This document shows positions 45,378-54,784 of a stretch of DNA of 64,000 nt, piece after piece. Position numbers and translations under genes: made by a program. Numbering within the stretch: the stretch's first letter is position 1; each line of letters starts with the position of its first letter. Under the pieces are notes generated by a model, which ran no database searches, had not been told where the DNA came from, and saw only the letters and a program-made list of their open reading frames with translations. The stretch comes from Aurantiacibacter arachoides (lineage in GTDB: Bacteria; Pseudomonadota; Alphaproteobacteria; Sphingomonadales; Sphingomonadaceae): contig NZ_WTYH01000001.1 in the NCBI RefSeq assembly GCF_009827335.1, forward strand, positions 1,178,001 through 1,242,000, in the 5' to 3' direction.

Positions 45378-48050
45378 ATGACCGCAACCGTCTACACCTT
45401 CGGCGCAGACGCAGCGCAAGACGACCCGCGGCAGCAGGACAAGACAGTCACGGGCGGCAAGGGCGCGAACCTGGCGGACATGGCGGCGATCGGCCTGCCG
45501 GTTCCGCCCGGCTTCACGATCACCACCGAGGAGTGCGTCCGTTATCTCAAAGACGGCGCCGACTTTTCCGACGCCCTGCGAGCTGACGTCGGCAAAGCCC
45601 TGCAATACATAGAAGAATCAGTCGGCAAGCGTTTCGGCGATGCTGGCGACCCCTTGCTCGTGTCTGTCCGTTCCGGCGCGCGTGTCTCCATGCCTGGCAT
45701 GATGGACACCGTCCTCAACCTCGGCCTGAACGATGCCACGGTAGAGGGCCTCGCTACCACATCGGGGGACCCGCGGTTCGCCTGGGACAGCTATCGCCGG
45801 TTCCTCCAGATGTACTCCGATGTGGTGCTGGGGCTGGACCATGGGCTGTTCGAAGAAGCCTTGGAAATCGTCAAAGAAGACAACGGTTTCTACAGCGATA
45901 CCGAGATGCAGTGCGAACATTGGCAAGCGCTGGCCGCGGAATACAAGGCCATCGTCGCACGTGAGCTGGGCAAGCCGTTCCCGCAGGATGTGACCGAGCA
46001 GTTGTGGGGCGCCATCGCTGCCGTGTTCGACAGCTGGGATTCGGAACGCGCCAAGGTCTATCGCCGGCTGAACGCCATCCCAGGCGACTGGGGCACCGCG
46101 GTCAACGTGCAGGCCATGGTCTTTGGCAACATGGGCGAAACCAGCGCCACCGGCGTCGCCTTTACCCGCGATCCCTCGACCGGGGAGCGCGCCTATTACG
46201 GCGAATGGCTGGTCAACGCACAGGGGGAGGACGTGGTGGCCGGCATCCGCACCCCGCAGTACCTCACCCGCACCGCGCGGCTGGCGGCTGGCGCGCAGGC
46301 ACCCAGCATGGAGGAGGCCATGCCCGCCGCCTATGCCGAGCTTGCCCGCGTGTTCGACCTGCTTGAGACACATTACCGCGATATGCAGGACATCGAGTTC
46401 ACGGTGCAGCAGGGCAAGCTCTGGATGCTCCAGACGCGCAGCGGCAAGCGAACCGCCAAGGCGGCGCTGCGCATGGCGGTGGAGATGGTCGAAGAAGGAC
46501 TGATCGACGAGGAGACCGCGATCTGCCGCGTCGATCCCATGGCGCTCGACCAGTTGCTGCATCCCACGCTCGATCCCGATGCGGTACGCGACGTGCTGGC
46601 CAAGGGTTTGCCGGCATCGCCGGGCGCGGCGAGCGGGGCCATCGTGCTTGACGCCGATACAGCAGAGGCGCGCAGCGGGCGAGGGGAGGCCGTCATCCTC
46701 GTGCGGGTCGAGACGAGCCCGGAAGACATCCACGGGATGCACGCCGCCCGCGGCATCCTGACCGCGCGCGGCGGCATGACCAGCCACGCCGCCGTGGTGG
46801 CACGCGGCATGGGCCGACCCTGCGTCAGCGGAACCTCCGCCGTTTCGATCGACCTCAAGCAACGCACCTTGCGCATCGGCAACCGCGATCTGAAAGAGGG
46901 AGATACCATCACGCTCGACGGGTCGACTGGCGAGGTCATGGCGGGCGAGGTGCCGACCATCGAACCCGAGCTTGCCGGCCATTTCGGCATCCTCATGGAA
47001 TGGGCCGACCGCCATCGCCGCATGGCCGTGCGCACCAATGCCGAAACCCCCGCCGACTGCCGCACCGCCCGCCAGTTCGGTGCCGAGGGTATCGGCCTGT
47101 GCCGCACCGAACACATGTTCTTCGACGCCGGGCGCATCAGCGCCGTGCGTGCAATGATCCTGGCCGACGACGAAACCGGTCGTCGCACCGCCCTTGCGCG
47201 GTTGCTGCCCGAACAGCGGGGCGACTTCGCGCAGATCTTCCGCACCATGGCGGGGCTGCCGTGCACGATCCGCCTGCTCGACCCGCCGCTGCATGAATTC
47301 ATGCCGACCCGTGACGAGGACTTCGAGGGGCTGGCGGAGGATCTTGGCGTCGGTATCGATCACCTCAGGCGCCGCGCCGCCGAGCTGCACGAATTCAATC
47401 CCATGCTCGGCCATCGTGGCTGCCGGCTCGGCATTACCTTTCCCGAGATCTATGAAATGCAGGCCCGGGCCATCTTCGAGGCGGCTTGCGAAGTAACGGG
47501 TGAGGGCGGTGAGTCGGTCGTGCCCGAAGTGATGGTCCCGCTGGTCGCCACCCGCAAGGAACTGGAAATCCTGCGCGCGCTGGTGGATCGCGTGGCGCAG
47601 GACGTCTTTACCGAGCGCGGCATCACGCTGGATTACCTCGTCGGAACGATGATCGAACTACCGCGCGCCGCGCTGATGGCGGGCGAAATCGCCGAGGAAG
47701 CAAGGTTCTTTTCGTTCGGTACCAATGATTTGACGCAGACAGCTCTCGGCGTTTCCAGGGATGACGCCGGCCGGTTCCTTGCACCCTATGTGGAGCAGGG
47801 CATCTACGCCCGCGATCCTTTCGTAAGCCTGGACATCGACGGTGTGGGCCAGTTGGTGGAGCTCGCCGTTCAGCGTGGTCGCGCAACCCGCCCCGATATC
47901 AAGCTGGGAATTTGCGGAGAGCATGGCGGCGATCCGGAAAGCATCGCCTTTTGTGAAAAGGTCGGCCTCGATTACGTCAGCGCCAGCCCCTATCGCGTGC
48001 CCATCGCCAGGCTTGCCGCGGCCCAGGCCGCCCTCAACGCCCGCCGGTAA
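45378..48050 (+). CDS. ppdK: Pyruvate, phosphate dikinase
   Basis: This 890-residue enzyme interconverts pyruvate, ATP and Pi with PEP, AMP and PPi. Domains run from the N-terminal ATP-binding part (GGKGANLADMAAIGLPVPPGFTITTE; SVRSGARVSMPGMMDTVLNLGLN), through the phosphohistidine domain with His470 in GGMTSHAAVVARG, to the PEP/pyruvate barrel with Cys846 in GICGEHGG. The LCRTEHMFF and GTNDLTQTALGVSRDD motifs are clear. The ATG at 45378 is well placed. It overlaps the convergent methyltransferase gene by 17 bases. Confidence 0.98.
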   Translation: MTATVYTFGADAAQDDPRQQDKTVTGGKGANLADMAAIGLPVPPGFTITTEECVRYLKDGADFSDALRADVGKALQYIEESVGKRFGDAGDPLLVSVRSGARVSMPGMMDTVLNLGLNDATVEGLATTSGDPRFAWDSYRRFLQMYSDVVLGLDHGLFEEALEIVKEDNGFYSDTEMQCEHWQALAAEYKAIVARELGKPFPQDVTEQLWGAIAAVFDSWDSERAKVYRRLNAIPGDWGTAVNVQAMVFGNMGETSATGVAFTRDPSTGERAYYGEWLVNAQGEDVVAGIRTPQYLTRTARLAAGAQAPSMEEAMPAAYAELARVFDLLETHYRDMQDIEFTVQQGKLWMLQTRSGKRTAKAALRMAVEMVEEGLIDEETAICRVDPMALDQLLHPTLDPDAVRDVLAKGLPASPGAASGAIVLDADTAEARSGRGEAVILVRVETSPEDIHGMHAARGILTARGGMTSHAAVVARGMGRPCVSGTSAVSIDLKQRTLRIGNRDLKEGDTITLDGSTGEVMAGEVPTIEPELAGHFGILMEWADRHRRMAVRTNAETPADCRTARQFGAEGIGLCRTEHMFFDAGRISAVRAMILADDETGRRTALARLLPEQRGDFAQIFRTMAGLPCTIRLLDPPLHEFMPTRDEDFEGLAEDLGVGIDHLRRRAAELHEFNPMLGHRGCRLGITFPEIYEMQARAIFEAACEVTGEGGESVVPEVMVPLVATRKELEILRALVDRVAQDVFTERGITLDYLVGTMIELPRAALMAGEIAEEARFFSFGTNDLTQTALGVSRDDAGRFLAPYVEQGIYARDPFVSLDIDGVGQLVELAVQRGRATRPDIKLGICGEHGGDPESIAFCEKVGLDYVSASPYRVPIARLAAAQAALNARR

Positions 48051-48786
48051 GCGTCACGATCTCAAAGGTCTCGCTGACCTTTCCGTCGTCATCTGCCCGG
48101 GCCAAGAACGCCGCGCGCGCACGCTCCCGACCGTCGCGTGTCAGCGGCGGAGCGGGGGACGCCAGCACCCCGCCCAGGCCTTGTGCGCGAAGATCGGCCA
48201 CCAGGCGATCGAGCGAGGAATAGCGCACGATCAACCGCTGCATATCGACCACCGGGTTGGTCCACCCGGCGCGTTGCAGCAAGCCGGGCGCGGAGCGCGG
48301 ATCGACGAGCGGGTGCATCCGCGCCGCCGGGCGGTCCCCGTCGGCATCCTGCATCGCACTGCGCAGGTTCCGCAAACTCGCCCCGCCAACCATGCTGGCG
48401 ATCGCCAGTCCACCGGGTGCCAGCGCCTGGCGCATGTGGACAAGCGCGCCGGGAAGGTCGTTCACGGTATCGAGCGTGCCAATGCTGACCAGCAGATCGA
48501 ACCCACTCACCGGCCACGGCCGTTCCTCGTCCAGCGTCGCAGGGCCGAACCGGGTCACCGCATGGCCCGCGCGTTCGAGCGCGGTGGCGAGCGCGCCGGT
48601 CCAGTCGCCCACCACGGCCGCCGTGCCCGCCGGGCGGCGCACGAAGGCCAGGCGCTCCGTCACCTCGTCGATCATGTCGTCGATCACATAGCGGGCCGCG
48701 TCCTCGCGCCTCTGCAATCCGGCGACGCGGGCATAACGGGCAACACGGCGGGCAGGATCGAATATAGTGGGCGGGGCGCTGCTCAT
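48034..48786 (-). CDS. SAM-dependent methyltransferase, NDUFAF5/BioC-like
   Basis: This 250-residue protein has a methyltransferase class I fold: motif I AAVVGDWTGALATALERAG (a degenerate glycine loop, about residue 58), FDLLVSIGTLDTVNDLPGALVHMRQALAPGGLAIASMVGG (motifs II-III). The N-terminal FDPARRVARYARVAGLQRREDAARYVIDDMIDEVTERL is characteristic of NDUFAF5-like family members in alphaproteobacteria. NDUFAF5 modifies complex I in mitochondria; the bacterial target is unknown. It lies between ppdK and divergent comF, consistent with sphingomonads. Confidence 0.88.
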   Translation of the reverse strand: MSSAPPTIFDPARRVARYARVAGLQRREDAARYVIDDMIDEVTERLAFVRRPAGTAAVVGDWTGALATALERAGHAVTRFGPATLDEERPWPVSGFDLLVSIGTLDTVNDLPGALVHMRQALAPGGLAIASMVGGASLRNLRSAMQDADGDRPAARMHPLVDPRSAPGLLQRAGWTNPVVDMQRLIVRYSSLDRLVADLRAQGLGGVLASPAPPLTRDGRERARAAFLARADDDGKVSETFEIVTLTGGR

Positions 48787-48827
48787 GGTGCTTGCCTAGA
48801 GATGCTCGCCGCGCCAGCATAGGGCCG

Positions 48828-49574
48828 ATGTCCGTTGCCAAGATAGTCAGCGAAAGTTTCGCCCCGCTGGTCGACCTGGTCTACCCCCCGCGCTGCCCCC
48901 TGTGTGGCGAGGGGTTGGCGGCGCAGAGCGGTCTGTGCACGGCGTGCTGGCGCGAACTGGCAATTCCCGGAGAGCCGGCATGTGATACCTGCCAGCGCCC
49001 CTTCGGCGATCGGCTGCCCGACCATGGCCAAACCTGCGGCCCCTGTCTGTCCCACCCTCCGCAACACGACGGAATCACCGCGGGGACGCTCTACAACGAC
49101 ACCGCCCGGCAACTTGTTCTGCGGTTCAAGCACGGCCGCAAGATCGCGCTCGCGCCGATGCTGGCCCGGCTGATAGCGGCACGGCTGCCCGCGCTGGATG
49201 AAGATTGGCTGGTGGTGCCGGTGCCGTTGCATCGCTGGCGATTATGGAAGCGGGGACATAACCAGTCGGCGCTGCTGGCAGCCGAGCTGGCGCGTTTGAC
49301 CGGGTCCCGGGTGCTGGTCGAAGGGCTTTCGCGCCCGAAGCCCACGCCATCGCTCGGCGGGCTGGGCAGGGTTGCCCGCGCGAAGGCGCTGGAGGGTGCA
49401 ATCACCGCCAACCCCAGGCAGCGCTCCCGCCTTTCGGGGGCGAAGGTGTTGCTGGTCGACGACGTGCTCACCAGTGGGGCAACCAGCAATGCGTGCGTTA
49501 CGGCCCTGAAGCGCGCCGGCGCGAGCAAGGTGCGAATTGCGTGCTTTTCCCGCGTATTGGAAGAGGCCATATAA
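48828..49574 (+). CDS. comF: ComF family phosphoribosyltransferase-like protein
   Basis: This 248-residue protein has an N-terminal zinc-ribbon (CPLCGEGLAAQSGLCTACWREL and ACDTCQRPFGD with CGPC) and a C-terminal type I phosphoribosyltransferase fold. The PRPP motif is VLLVDDVLTSGAT (about 213-225). ComF proteins support DNA uptake or unknown nucleotide metabolism. ATG at 48828 is chosen because it is followed by MSVAKIVSESFAPLVDLVYPPRCP, the usual opening. Other competence genes are not visible nearby. Confidence 0.93.
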   Translation: MSVAKIVSESFAPLVDLVYPPRCPLCGEGLAAQSGLCTACWRELAIPGEPACDTCQRPFGDRLPDHGQTCGPCLSHPPQHDGITAGTLYNDTARQLVLRFKHGRKIALAPMLARLIAARLPALDEDWLVVPVPLHRWRLWKRGHNQSALLAAELARLTGSRVLVEGLSRPKPTPSLGGLGRVARAKALEGAITANPRQRSRLSGAKVLLVDDVLTSGATSNACVTALKRAGASKVRIACFSRVLEEAI

Positions 49575-49593
49575 CCACAATGGCAGAATGAAA

Positions 49594-49628
49594 CGCAAAA
49601 CGCCCGGAGGTTTCCCCCCGGGCGTTCG
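49594..49628 (-). terminator. Rho-independent terminator, minus strand
   Basis: On the minus strand a stem of AACGCCCGG with CCGGGCGTT (49627-49619 and 49608-49600), extended by three GG/CC-type pairs, closes a GAAA tetraloop. It is followed by TTTTGCGTTTC. On the plus strand no U-tract follows, so it does not end comF but a leftward transcript. Confidence 0.75.
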
Positions 49629-49800
49629 CGTGACGAAAAACGCTGGAGCCTCGCGTCTGCCCCCCAGCAGGTGCGGCAGCTCCAAACCCTCATGATTCGG
49701 GCCGGTATCCCGGCTCCGTCTCCCCCCGTCCTCGGCCATGACTGGCACTTCAACGAAGTCCGGCTCGTCAGGCCGAGAGCCATTCATTCCACCGAAAGGT
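49597..49800 (-). ncRNA. Candidate structured small RNA (minus strand)
   Basis: On the minus strand the sequence can form several helices: CTCGGCC/GGCCGAG (about 49766-49721) enclosing a smaller ACTTC/GAAGT hairpin, CCGG/CCGG around GATA (about 49707), GGAGC/GCTCC with inner CTGCC/GGCAG (about 49684-49646), then a 12-bp terminator. No known RNA family is recognised (not tmRNA, RNase P, or SRP). An overlapping open frame gives a protein with no family likeness. The 5' end is a guess from a TTGCAC-like -35 near 49860. Confidence 0.35.
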
Positions 49801-49928
49801 ACGTAAGCAAACCGGCTTCGTTACCTGGGATGGATTTTGAAGGCCTGTTGTGATTATCGTGCAACATTCGCGTATGCGATGTGCAACCCACTTTACGAAT
49901 GTGAAAGGCCAGGCCAATTTCCACTGAT

Positions 49929-50294
49929 GTGACGAGAGAACAGGGCACCGCCTTCATGCCGAAGTTCGATGCCGCCGGGCTGCTGAGTGCCGTCGTGCAG
50001 GACGCGGATACCGGCGAAGTGCTGATGGTTGCCTTCATGGATGACGAGGCGCTGGCCGCCACGCAGGAAACCGGGATTGCCCATTTCCACTCGCGCAGCC
50101 GCAACGCCTTGTGGAAGAAGGGTGAGACATCGGGCAACATCCTGCGCGTCATGGAAATACGCGTCGATTGCGACCAGGATGCGCTGGTGTTGAAGGTCAC
50201 GCCGGCCGGCCCCGCCTGCCATACCGGAGCGCGCAGTTGCTTCTATCGAAGGCTGGATGGTGAGACACTGGCGCCGGCGCCTGTCGCCGCATGA
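49929..50294 (+). CDS. hisI: Phosphoribosyl-AMP cyclohydrolase
   Basis: This 121-residue Zn/Mg enzyme opens the ring of phosphoribosyl-AMP in the third step of histidine synthesis. The metal and catalytic motifs are [13 protein letters not shown] and [13 protein letters not shown]; the [16 protein letters not shown] loop is also conserved. GTG at 49929 is used because relatives extend to this point; ATG at 49956 is the alternative. It overlaps the acyl-CoA dehydrogenase start by ATGA. No other histidine gene is nearby. Confidence 0.95.
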   Translation: MTREQGTAFMPKFDAAGLLSAVVQDADTGEVLMVAFMDDEALAATQETGIAHFHSRSRNALWKKGETSGNILRVMEIRVDCDQDALVLKVTPAGPACHTGARSCFYRRLDGETLAPAPVAA

Positions 50295-52030
50295 CCGGCT
50301 GGACTGCGCCCGTGCGTGATACCCTGTTCGTGCTGACCGAGATTCTCGGCGTGCCGGACCAACAGGCGTTGCACGGCTACGACGGGCTCGACGCGACCAC
50401 GCTCGATGCGCTTTGCGAGGGCATGGGCCGGTTCTGCGAGGATGTGATCGCTCCGCTCAACCGCGTGGCAGACGCGCAAGGCTGCACCCGCCACGCCGAT
50501 GGCAGCGTCACCACGCCCCAGGGCTTCCCCGAGGCATATGCCATGCTGGTCGAGGCCGGCTGGCAGACACTGACCCTGCCCGAACAGTATGGCGGGCAAG
50601 GGATGCCCCATGTGCTGGGCACCGTGTTCGAGGAGTACATGAATTCCGCCTGCCCCGGCTTCATGATGTACCCGGGCATTCTGCCGGGCGCGACAAGTAC
50701 CGTGATGGCGGCCGGCAGCGAGCATCTGAAGGACACCTACCTGCCAAAGATGGTCAGCGGTGAGTGGCTGGCCACCATGGCGCTGACCGAGGCGCACGCG
50801 GGCACCGATCTCGGCCTCATGCGCACCCGAGCAGAGCCGCGGGGAAACGGCACCTACGCCGTCACGGGTGAAAAGATCTTCATTTCGGGCGGCGAACACG
50901 ATCTGACCGCGAACATTGTCCACCTCGTGCTGGCACGTCTACCCGATGCACCCGCCGGTTCGCGCGGAATATCGCTGTTCCTCGTGCCCAAGGTCCTGCC
51001 CGATGGGGAGCGCAACACGCTCGCCTGTGCGGGGATCGAGCACAAGATGGGGCTGAACGGATCGGCTACCTGCGCAATGCACTTCGACGGCGCGACCGGG
51101 TGGCTGGTGGGTGAGGCGAACGCGGGGCTGGGTGCCATGTTCATCATGATGAACGCCGCCCGGCTCGGCGTGGGCGTGCAGGGGCTAGCGAACGCCGAGC
51201 ACGCCTACCAGCGCGCCGTATCCTACGCGACCGAGCGGATGCAGGGCAGGGCAGCGGGCCCGCGCTCCGACCCGGACGAGGCGGCGGACAGCCTGCTCGT
51301 TCATCCCGACGTGCGCCGGATGCTGATGGATGCGCGCGCCTTTACCGAGGGCTTTCGCGCGCTGGTGCTATGGACCGCAATGCAGATCGACCGCGCCCAT
51401 GGCGGCGATGCCGAGGCGGACGCGCTGGTCGGTTTCCTGACGCCCGTGATCAAGGCCTACGGCACCGATCGCGGGTTCGAGACGGCGGTGGCGATGCAGC
51501 AGGTCTTCGGCGGGCACGGCTATGTGAAGGAGTGGGGCATCGAGCAGATCGTGCGCGATGCGCGGATCGGCATGATCTATGAAGGCGCCAACGGGGTGCA
51601 GGCGATGGACCTCGTCAACCGCAAGGTCCTGCGGGAAGGTGGCAAGACGGCTCGCCTCTTTTTCGATCTGGTCGAGAAAGCCGCGTACGAAGCGCCCGAT
51701 GGCGTGCGCCGCCCTCTACGCGACAGCCTGGAGGATGCTCGCCTCACCCTCGCGTGGTTTCTCGCCCACGCGGGCGAAGATCCTGATAACGCTGGCGCAG
51801 GAGCATATGCTTTCATGCAGATGATCGGCGTGCTGGCGACCGGGTGGATGTGGGCGAAAATGGCGCGCTGGGCCGAGGGCCGAGACGATGATTTCGCTCG
51901 CGCCAAGTCGATCACCGCCCGTCATTATGCCGAGCGCGCATTGCCAGAGACCGCAGTGCTGCGGCGGCGGGTGGAGGCGGGCTCTGAGAACCTGATGGCC
52001 CTGCCCGCAGAGGCTTTCGCGCGAAGCTAG
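50291..52030 (+). CDS. Acyl-CoA dehydrogenase, DmdC-like
   Basis: This 579-residue flavoenzyme has the long acyl-CoA dehydrogenase layout of the DmdC group, which includes 3-methylmercaptopropionyl-CoA dehydrogenases. It shows [16 protein letters not shown] (FAD contact), [14 protein letters not shown], an [17 protein letters not shown] helix, the catalytic base Glu in [17 protein letters not shown], and a C-terminal acyl-CoA_dh_C-like extension. It starts at ATG 50291, overlapping hisI by four bases. Substrate is unknown: chain length or DMSP-type use cannot be read from sequence. Confidence 0.9.
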   Translation: MTGWTAPVRDTLFVLTEILGVPDQQALHGYDGLDATTLDALCEGMGRFCEDVIAPLNRVADAQGCTRHADGSVTTPQGFPEAYAMLVEAGWQTLTLPEQYGGQGMPHVLGTVFEEYMNSACPGFMMYPGILPGATSTVMAAGSEHLKDTYLPKMVSGEWLATMALTEAHAGTDLGLMRTRAEPRGNGTYAVTGEKIFISGGEHDLTANIVHLVLARLPDAPAGSRGISLFLVPKVLPDGERNTLACAGIEHKMGLNGSATCAMHFDGATGWLVGEANAGLGAMFIMMNAARLGVGVQGLANAEHAYQRAVSYATERMQGRAAGPRSDPDEAADSLLVHPDVRRMLMDARAFTEGFRALVLWTAMQIDRAHGGDAEADALVGFLTPVIKAYGTDRGFETAVAMQQVFGGHGYVKEWGIEQIVRDARIGMIYEGANGVQAMDLVNRKVLREGGKTARLFFDLVEKAAYEAPDGVRRPLRDSLEDARLTLAWFLAHAGEDPDNAGAGAYAFMQMIGVLATGWMWAKMARWAEGRDDDFARAKSITARHYAERALPETAVLRRRVEAGSENLMALPAEAFARS

Positions 52031-52719
52031 GCCAATATCTCATCGAACAGGCTTAGCATCGCGGCCCAGCTCTGCCGGTCGGCGCTGGCGTCGTAGCCGG
52101 TGGCGGGGTTCTCGGTCGGCGCGGGGTTGGTGAAGCCGTGGCGCACACCGGCGTAGGAATGGAAATGCCAGTCGGCCCCGGCGCGGTCCATTTCCTCCCA
52201 GAATTTAAGCACCTGTCCGCGCGGCACCATCGGATCGGCATCGCCGTGGCAGACGAGGATGCGCGCCGTAACCGTGCCGGGCTCGGCGGGCAACTGGGTG
52301 TCGAGCAGGCCGTGGAAACTGACCACGGCCGCCACCGGCGCACCGTCACGCGCCAATTCGAGCGCGGCCTGGCCGCCCATGCAGAAGCCGATCACGCAGA
52401 TCGGCAGGTCCGGCGCCTGTGCGACCAGGGCACGCAGCGCGGCGCGCAGGCGCTGGCGATAGGCGAGTGGCGTGTGGCGTATCTCCAGCGCGAATTGCCG
52501 CGCCGCGTCGAGGTCGCCAGGCCGCTTGCCGTAGAAATCGGCGACCAGCGCCAGGTAGCCTGCCTCCGCCAGCGCCCGCGCCTTGGCCTCCACGGCAGGC
52601 GTCGGGTTCATGATCGTCGGGAACACCAGCACGGCGGCGCGAGGATTGCCGGCGGGGCGATAGAGGTGCCCGGTCAGCGAGGTTTCCCCGTCAGCATAGG
52701 CAATGGGCTCCGCCGTCAT
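52027..52719 (-). CDS. Dienelactone hydrolase family protein
   Basis: This 230-residue alpha/beta hydrolase has the DLH catalytic triad visible: Cys in GFCMGGQAA (about residue 116), Asp in HGDADPMVP and His in RHGFTNP. The Cys nucleophile is typical of carboxymethylenebutenolidases. Proteins of this group act on diverse esters; the substrate is unknown. ATG 52719 is taken and it overlaps the DAAO-like stop as ATGA. Its TAG stop shares CTAG with the convergent acyl-CoA dehydrogenase. It is the last gene of the MFS-cysK-oxidase operon. Confidence 0.92.
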   Translation of the reverse strand: MTAEPIAYADGETSLTGHLYRPAGNPRAAVLVFPTIMNPTPAVEAKARALAEAGYLALVADFYGKRPGDLDAARQFALEIRHTPLAYRQRLRAALRALVAQAPDLPICVIGFCMGGQAALELARDGAPVAAVVSFHGLLDTQLPAEPGTVTARILVCHGDADPMVPRGQVLKFWEEMDRAGADWHFHSYAGVRHGFTNPAPTENPATGYDASADRQSWAAMLSLFDEILA

Positions 52720-53867
52720 GTAAAAAGTCTCCTCAACCGGGATAGCGCCCGCGTGGTTTCCGCTGGATCTGGCACCTCTTCGGGATCGCCATAGCCCCAG
52801 TCGTCGTTCGGGCCGAGATACTGCACCACCACGCCATCGCGGCGCGAAACGGCCTGCACCGCATCGTAGTAGATCGCGTAGCGGGCGTCTGGCTGTGGCA
52901 TCAGCCAGTTGATCTGGCCGCGCACGGGGACGAGGCTTTCGTCGCCCCACACCTCACGCGCTCCGTAACCGGTGCAGTGGACGACGACCGGCTCGGCCAG
53001 GGCGAGGATGGCGGCGCGGTCCGGGAACCGGCGGCGCACCATTTTTCCCCCGTGCGCCAGGAAGGCCGCTTGCAGCCGGTCGGCGTATTCGGAGACATTG
53101 AACACCATCGTCTCCCCACTGCGCACATCGTGCGGTGCGAAGGGGCTCGCGGCGCCCTCCAGCATGGGCCAACGCGGGTTGATGTCGCGCAGGCGGCTGC
53201 CGAGATGTGCCCATGGCCGAGCGGGCGATACGTCTGGCTCCTCCCCGCCGGAAAAATTGTACTGCGTCAGAAACTCGACCGGATTTCCCGACAGGCCAAC
53301 GTATTGCTGGTGGACCGTCCACGATCGCCGTGCCCAGCTTTCCCATCGCGCGCGAGCAGCATCGTCCATCGCACTCGTCAGCCCGATGCGACTGGATGGC
53401 GACCAGACCCCCGTGGCGCGGGCGGAGCGGGTGTCGGGCAATAATTCTGCTGCATACAGCGTTACCTGGGCGCCCGCCTGGACCAGGCGCAGCGCGGTCG
53501 TGATGCCGATCACGCCCGCACCGATCACCGCCACCAGCCTCGCTTCGCCTGACAGGGCGAGCGTTGCCGCTTCCTCGGCGCATCCCCAGCTGAGCGACCA
53601 GCCCGAACCGCCATGGCCATAGTTGTGCACCACCAGCTTGTCGGCCATGCGCTCCGCCTCGAGCCGCGGTCCGGCGGCGCGAAACGGGCGCAGGCATACC
53701 GTCACACGCATCAGCCGCGCCGGATCGAAGCGTATCGGGGCAAGTGCGGGCGTGGTGACCGGCACCGCAAGGCCGGGGCGGCTGACAACCGCCGGGGCGC
53801 ACGCCGTCAGCAGGCCAGCGCCACCGCCCACGAGGAGGTGGCGCCGATCGATGCCCGGGCCGCTCAC
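52716..53867 (-). CDS. DAAO-like FAD oxidoreductase with permuted domain order
   Basis: This 383-residue protein has a twin-Arg-like signal with a lipobox ([17 protein letters not shown], Cys23). The C-terminal D-amino-acid-oxidase motif [15 protein letters not shown] sits at residues 81-95, before the FAD-binding GAGVIG at 116-121 (ordinarily the reverse order). The rest resembles the DAAO/glycine oxidase barrel, ending at a segment ([17 protein letters not shown]) normally in mid-protein. It may oxidise a D-amino acid or similar amine outside the cytoplasm. GTG 53867 overlaps cysK as GTGA. Confidence 0.85.
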   Translation of the reverse strand: MSGPGIDRRHLLVGGGAGLLTACAPAVVSRPGLAVPVTTPALAPIRFDPARLMRVTVCLRPFRAAGPRLEAERMADKLVVHNYGHGGSGWSLSWGCAEEAATLALSGEARLVAVIGAGVIGITTALRLVQAGAQVTLYAAELLPDTRSARATGVWSPSSRIGLTSAMDDAARARWESWARRSWTVHQQYVGLSGNPVEFLTQYNFSGGEEPDVSPARPWAHLGSRLRDINPRWPMLEGAASPFAPHDVRSGETMVFNVSEYADRLQAAFLAHGGKMVRRRFPDRAAILALAEPVVVHCTGYGAREVWGDESLVPVRGQINWLMPQPDARYAIYYDAVQAVSRRDGVVVQYLGPNDDWGYGDPEEVPDPAETTRALSRLRRLFT

Positions 53868-54784
53868 TCGGTCGGCAGGAAGTCGGGCACGGACAGATAC
53901 CGCTCGCCGGTATCGTAGTTGAAGCCGAGCACGCGCGAGCCGGCATCGAGTTCGCCCAGCTTCTGCCGGATCGCGGCCAGCGTCGCTCCGCTGGAGATGC
54001 CGACGAGGATGCCTTCTTCCGCCGCGCAGCGCCGCGCCATGTCCTTGGCCGCCTCGGCATCCACCTGGATGGCGCCATCGATAACCTGGGTGTGCAGGTT
54101 GCCCGGAATGAACCCGGCACCGATGCCCTGGATCGGATGCGGACCGGGCTGGCCGCCGCCGATGACGGGCGAAAGCGCGGGTTCCACCGCGAAGGCCTTC
54201 ATCCGGGGCCACTGCGCCTTCAGCACCTCGGCACAGCCGGTGATATGGCCGCCGGTGCCAACGCCCGTGATCATCGCATCGATCGGACTGTCGGCGAAAT
54301 CGGCGAGGATTTCGCGGGCCGTGGTTTCGGCATGAACGCGGTAGTTCGCCTCGTTGTCGAACTGGCTGGGCATCCATGCGCCCTCGGTCTGAGCAACCAG
54401 TTCCTGCGCGCGCGCGATGGCGCCCTTCATCCCGCCTTCCTTAGGCGTCAGGTCGAAACTGGCGCCATAGGCCAGCATCAGGCGGCGGCGCTCTATGCTC
54501 ATGCTTTCGGGCATGACGAGGACGAGTTTGTAGCCCTTGACGGCTGCCACCATGGCGAGGCCGATGCCGGTGTTGCCGCTGGTCGGTTCGATGATCGTCC
54601 CGCCGGGCTTGAGCGTGCCGTCGCGCTCCGCAGCCTCCACCATTGCGAGGCCGATCCGGTCCTTGATGGATCCGCCGGGATTGGCGCGTTCGGATTTCAC
54701 CCAGACCTCGTGATCGGGGAACAGGCGCGAAAGGCGGATGTGCGGCGTGTTGCCGATGGATTGCAGGACATTGTCGAATTTCAT
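53864..54784 (-). CDS. cysK: Cysteine synthase A (O-acetylserine sulfhydrylase)
   Basis: This 306-residue PLP enzyme makes cysteine from O-acetylserine and sulfide. It has Lys41 in [10 protein letters not shown], the substrate loop [12 protein letters not shown], the [10 protein letters not shown] phosphate loop and [10 protein letters not shown]. The conserved family opening and length are normal. It overlaps both neighbours by ATGA/GTGA, tying cysteine synthesis to the MFS carrier and the DAAO-like enzyme in the same unit. Confidence 0.96.
   Translation of the reverse strand: MKFDNVLQSIGNTPHIRLSRLFPDHEVWVKSERANPGGSIKDRIGLAMVEAAERDGTLKPGGTIIEPTSGNTGIGLAMVAAVKGYKLVLVMPESMSIERRRLMLAYGASFDLTPKEGGMKGAIARAQELVAQTEGAWMPSQFDNEANYRVHAETTAREILADFADSPIDAMITGVGTGGHITGCAEVLKAQWPRMKAFAVEPALSPVIGGGQPGPHPIQGIGAGFIPGNLHTQVIDGAIQVDAEAAKDMARRCAAEEGILVGISSGATLAAIRQKLGELDAGSRVLGFNYDTGERYLSVPDFLPTE

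Larger units (their letters stand above)
49575..49928. other. Intergenic region between comF and hisI holding a candidate small RNA
   Basis: These 354 bases contain no convincing protein gene on the plus strand. On the minus strand a strong terminator lies at 49600-49627, implying transcription from the right. The minus-strand sequence between about 49600 and 49800 is unusually rich in nested inverted repeats. Next to hisI (49800-49928) the DNA is more AT-rich and may carry promoters for hisI and for the minus transcript. Confidence 0.5.

Noticed and set aside
49242..49787. Minus-strand frame of 181 codons overlapping the candidate small RNA and the end of comF
   Set aside because: It runs antisense into comF, has no domain and crosses the strong terminator; structured RNA is a better explanation.
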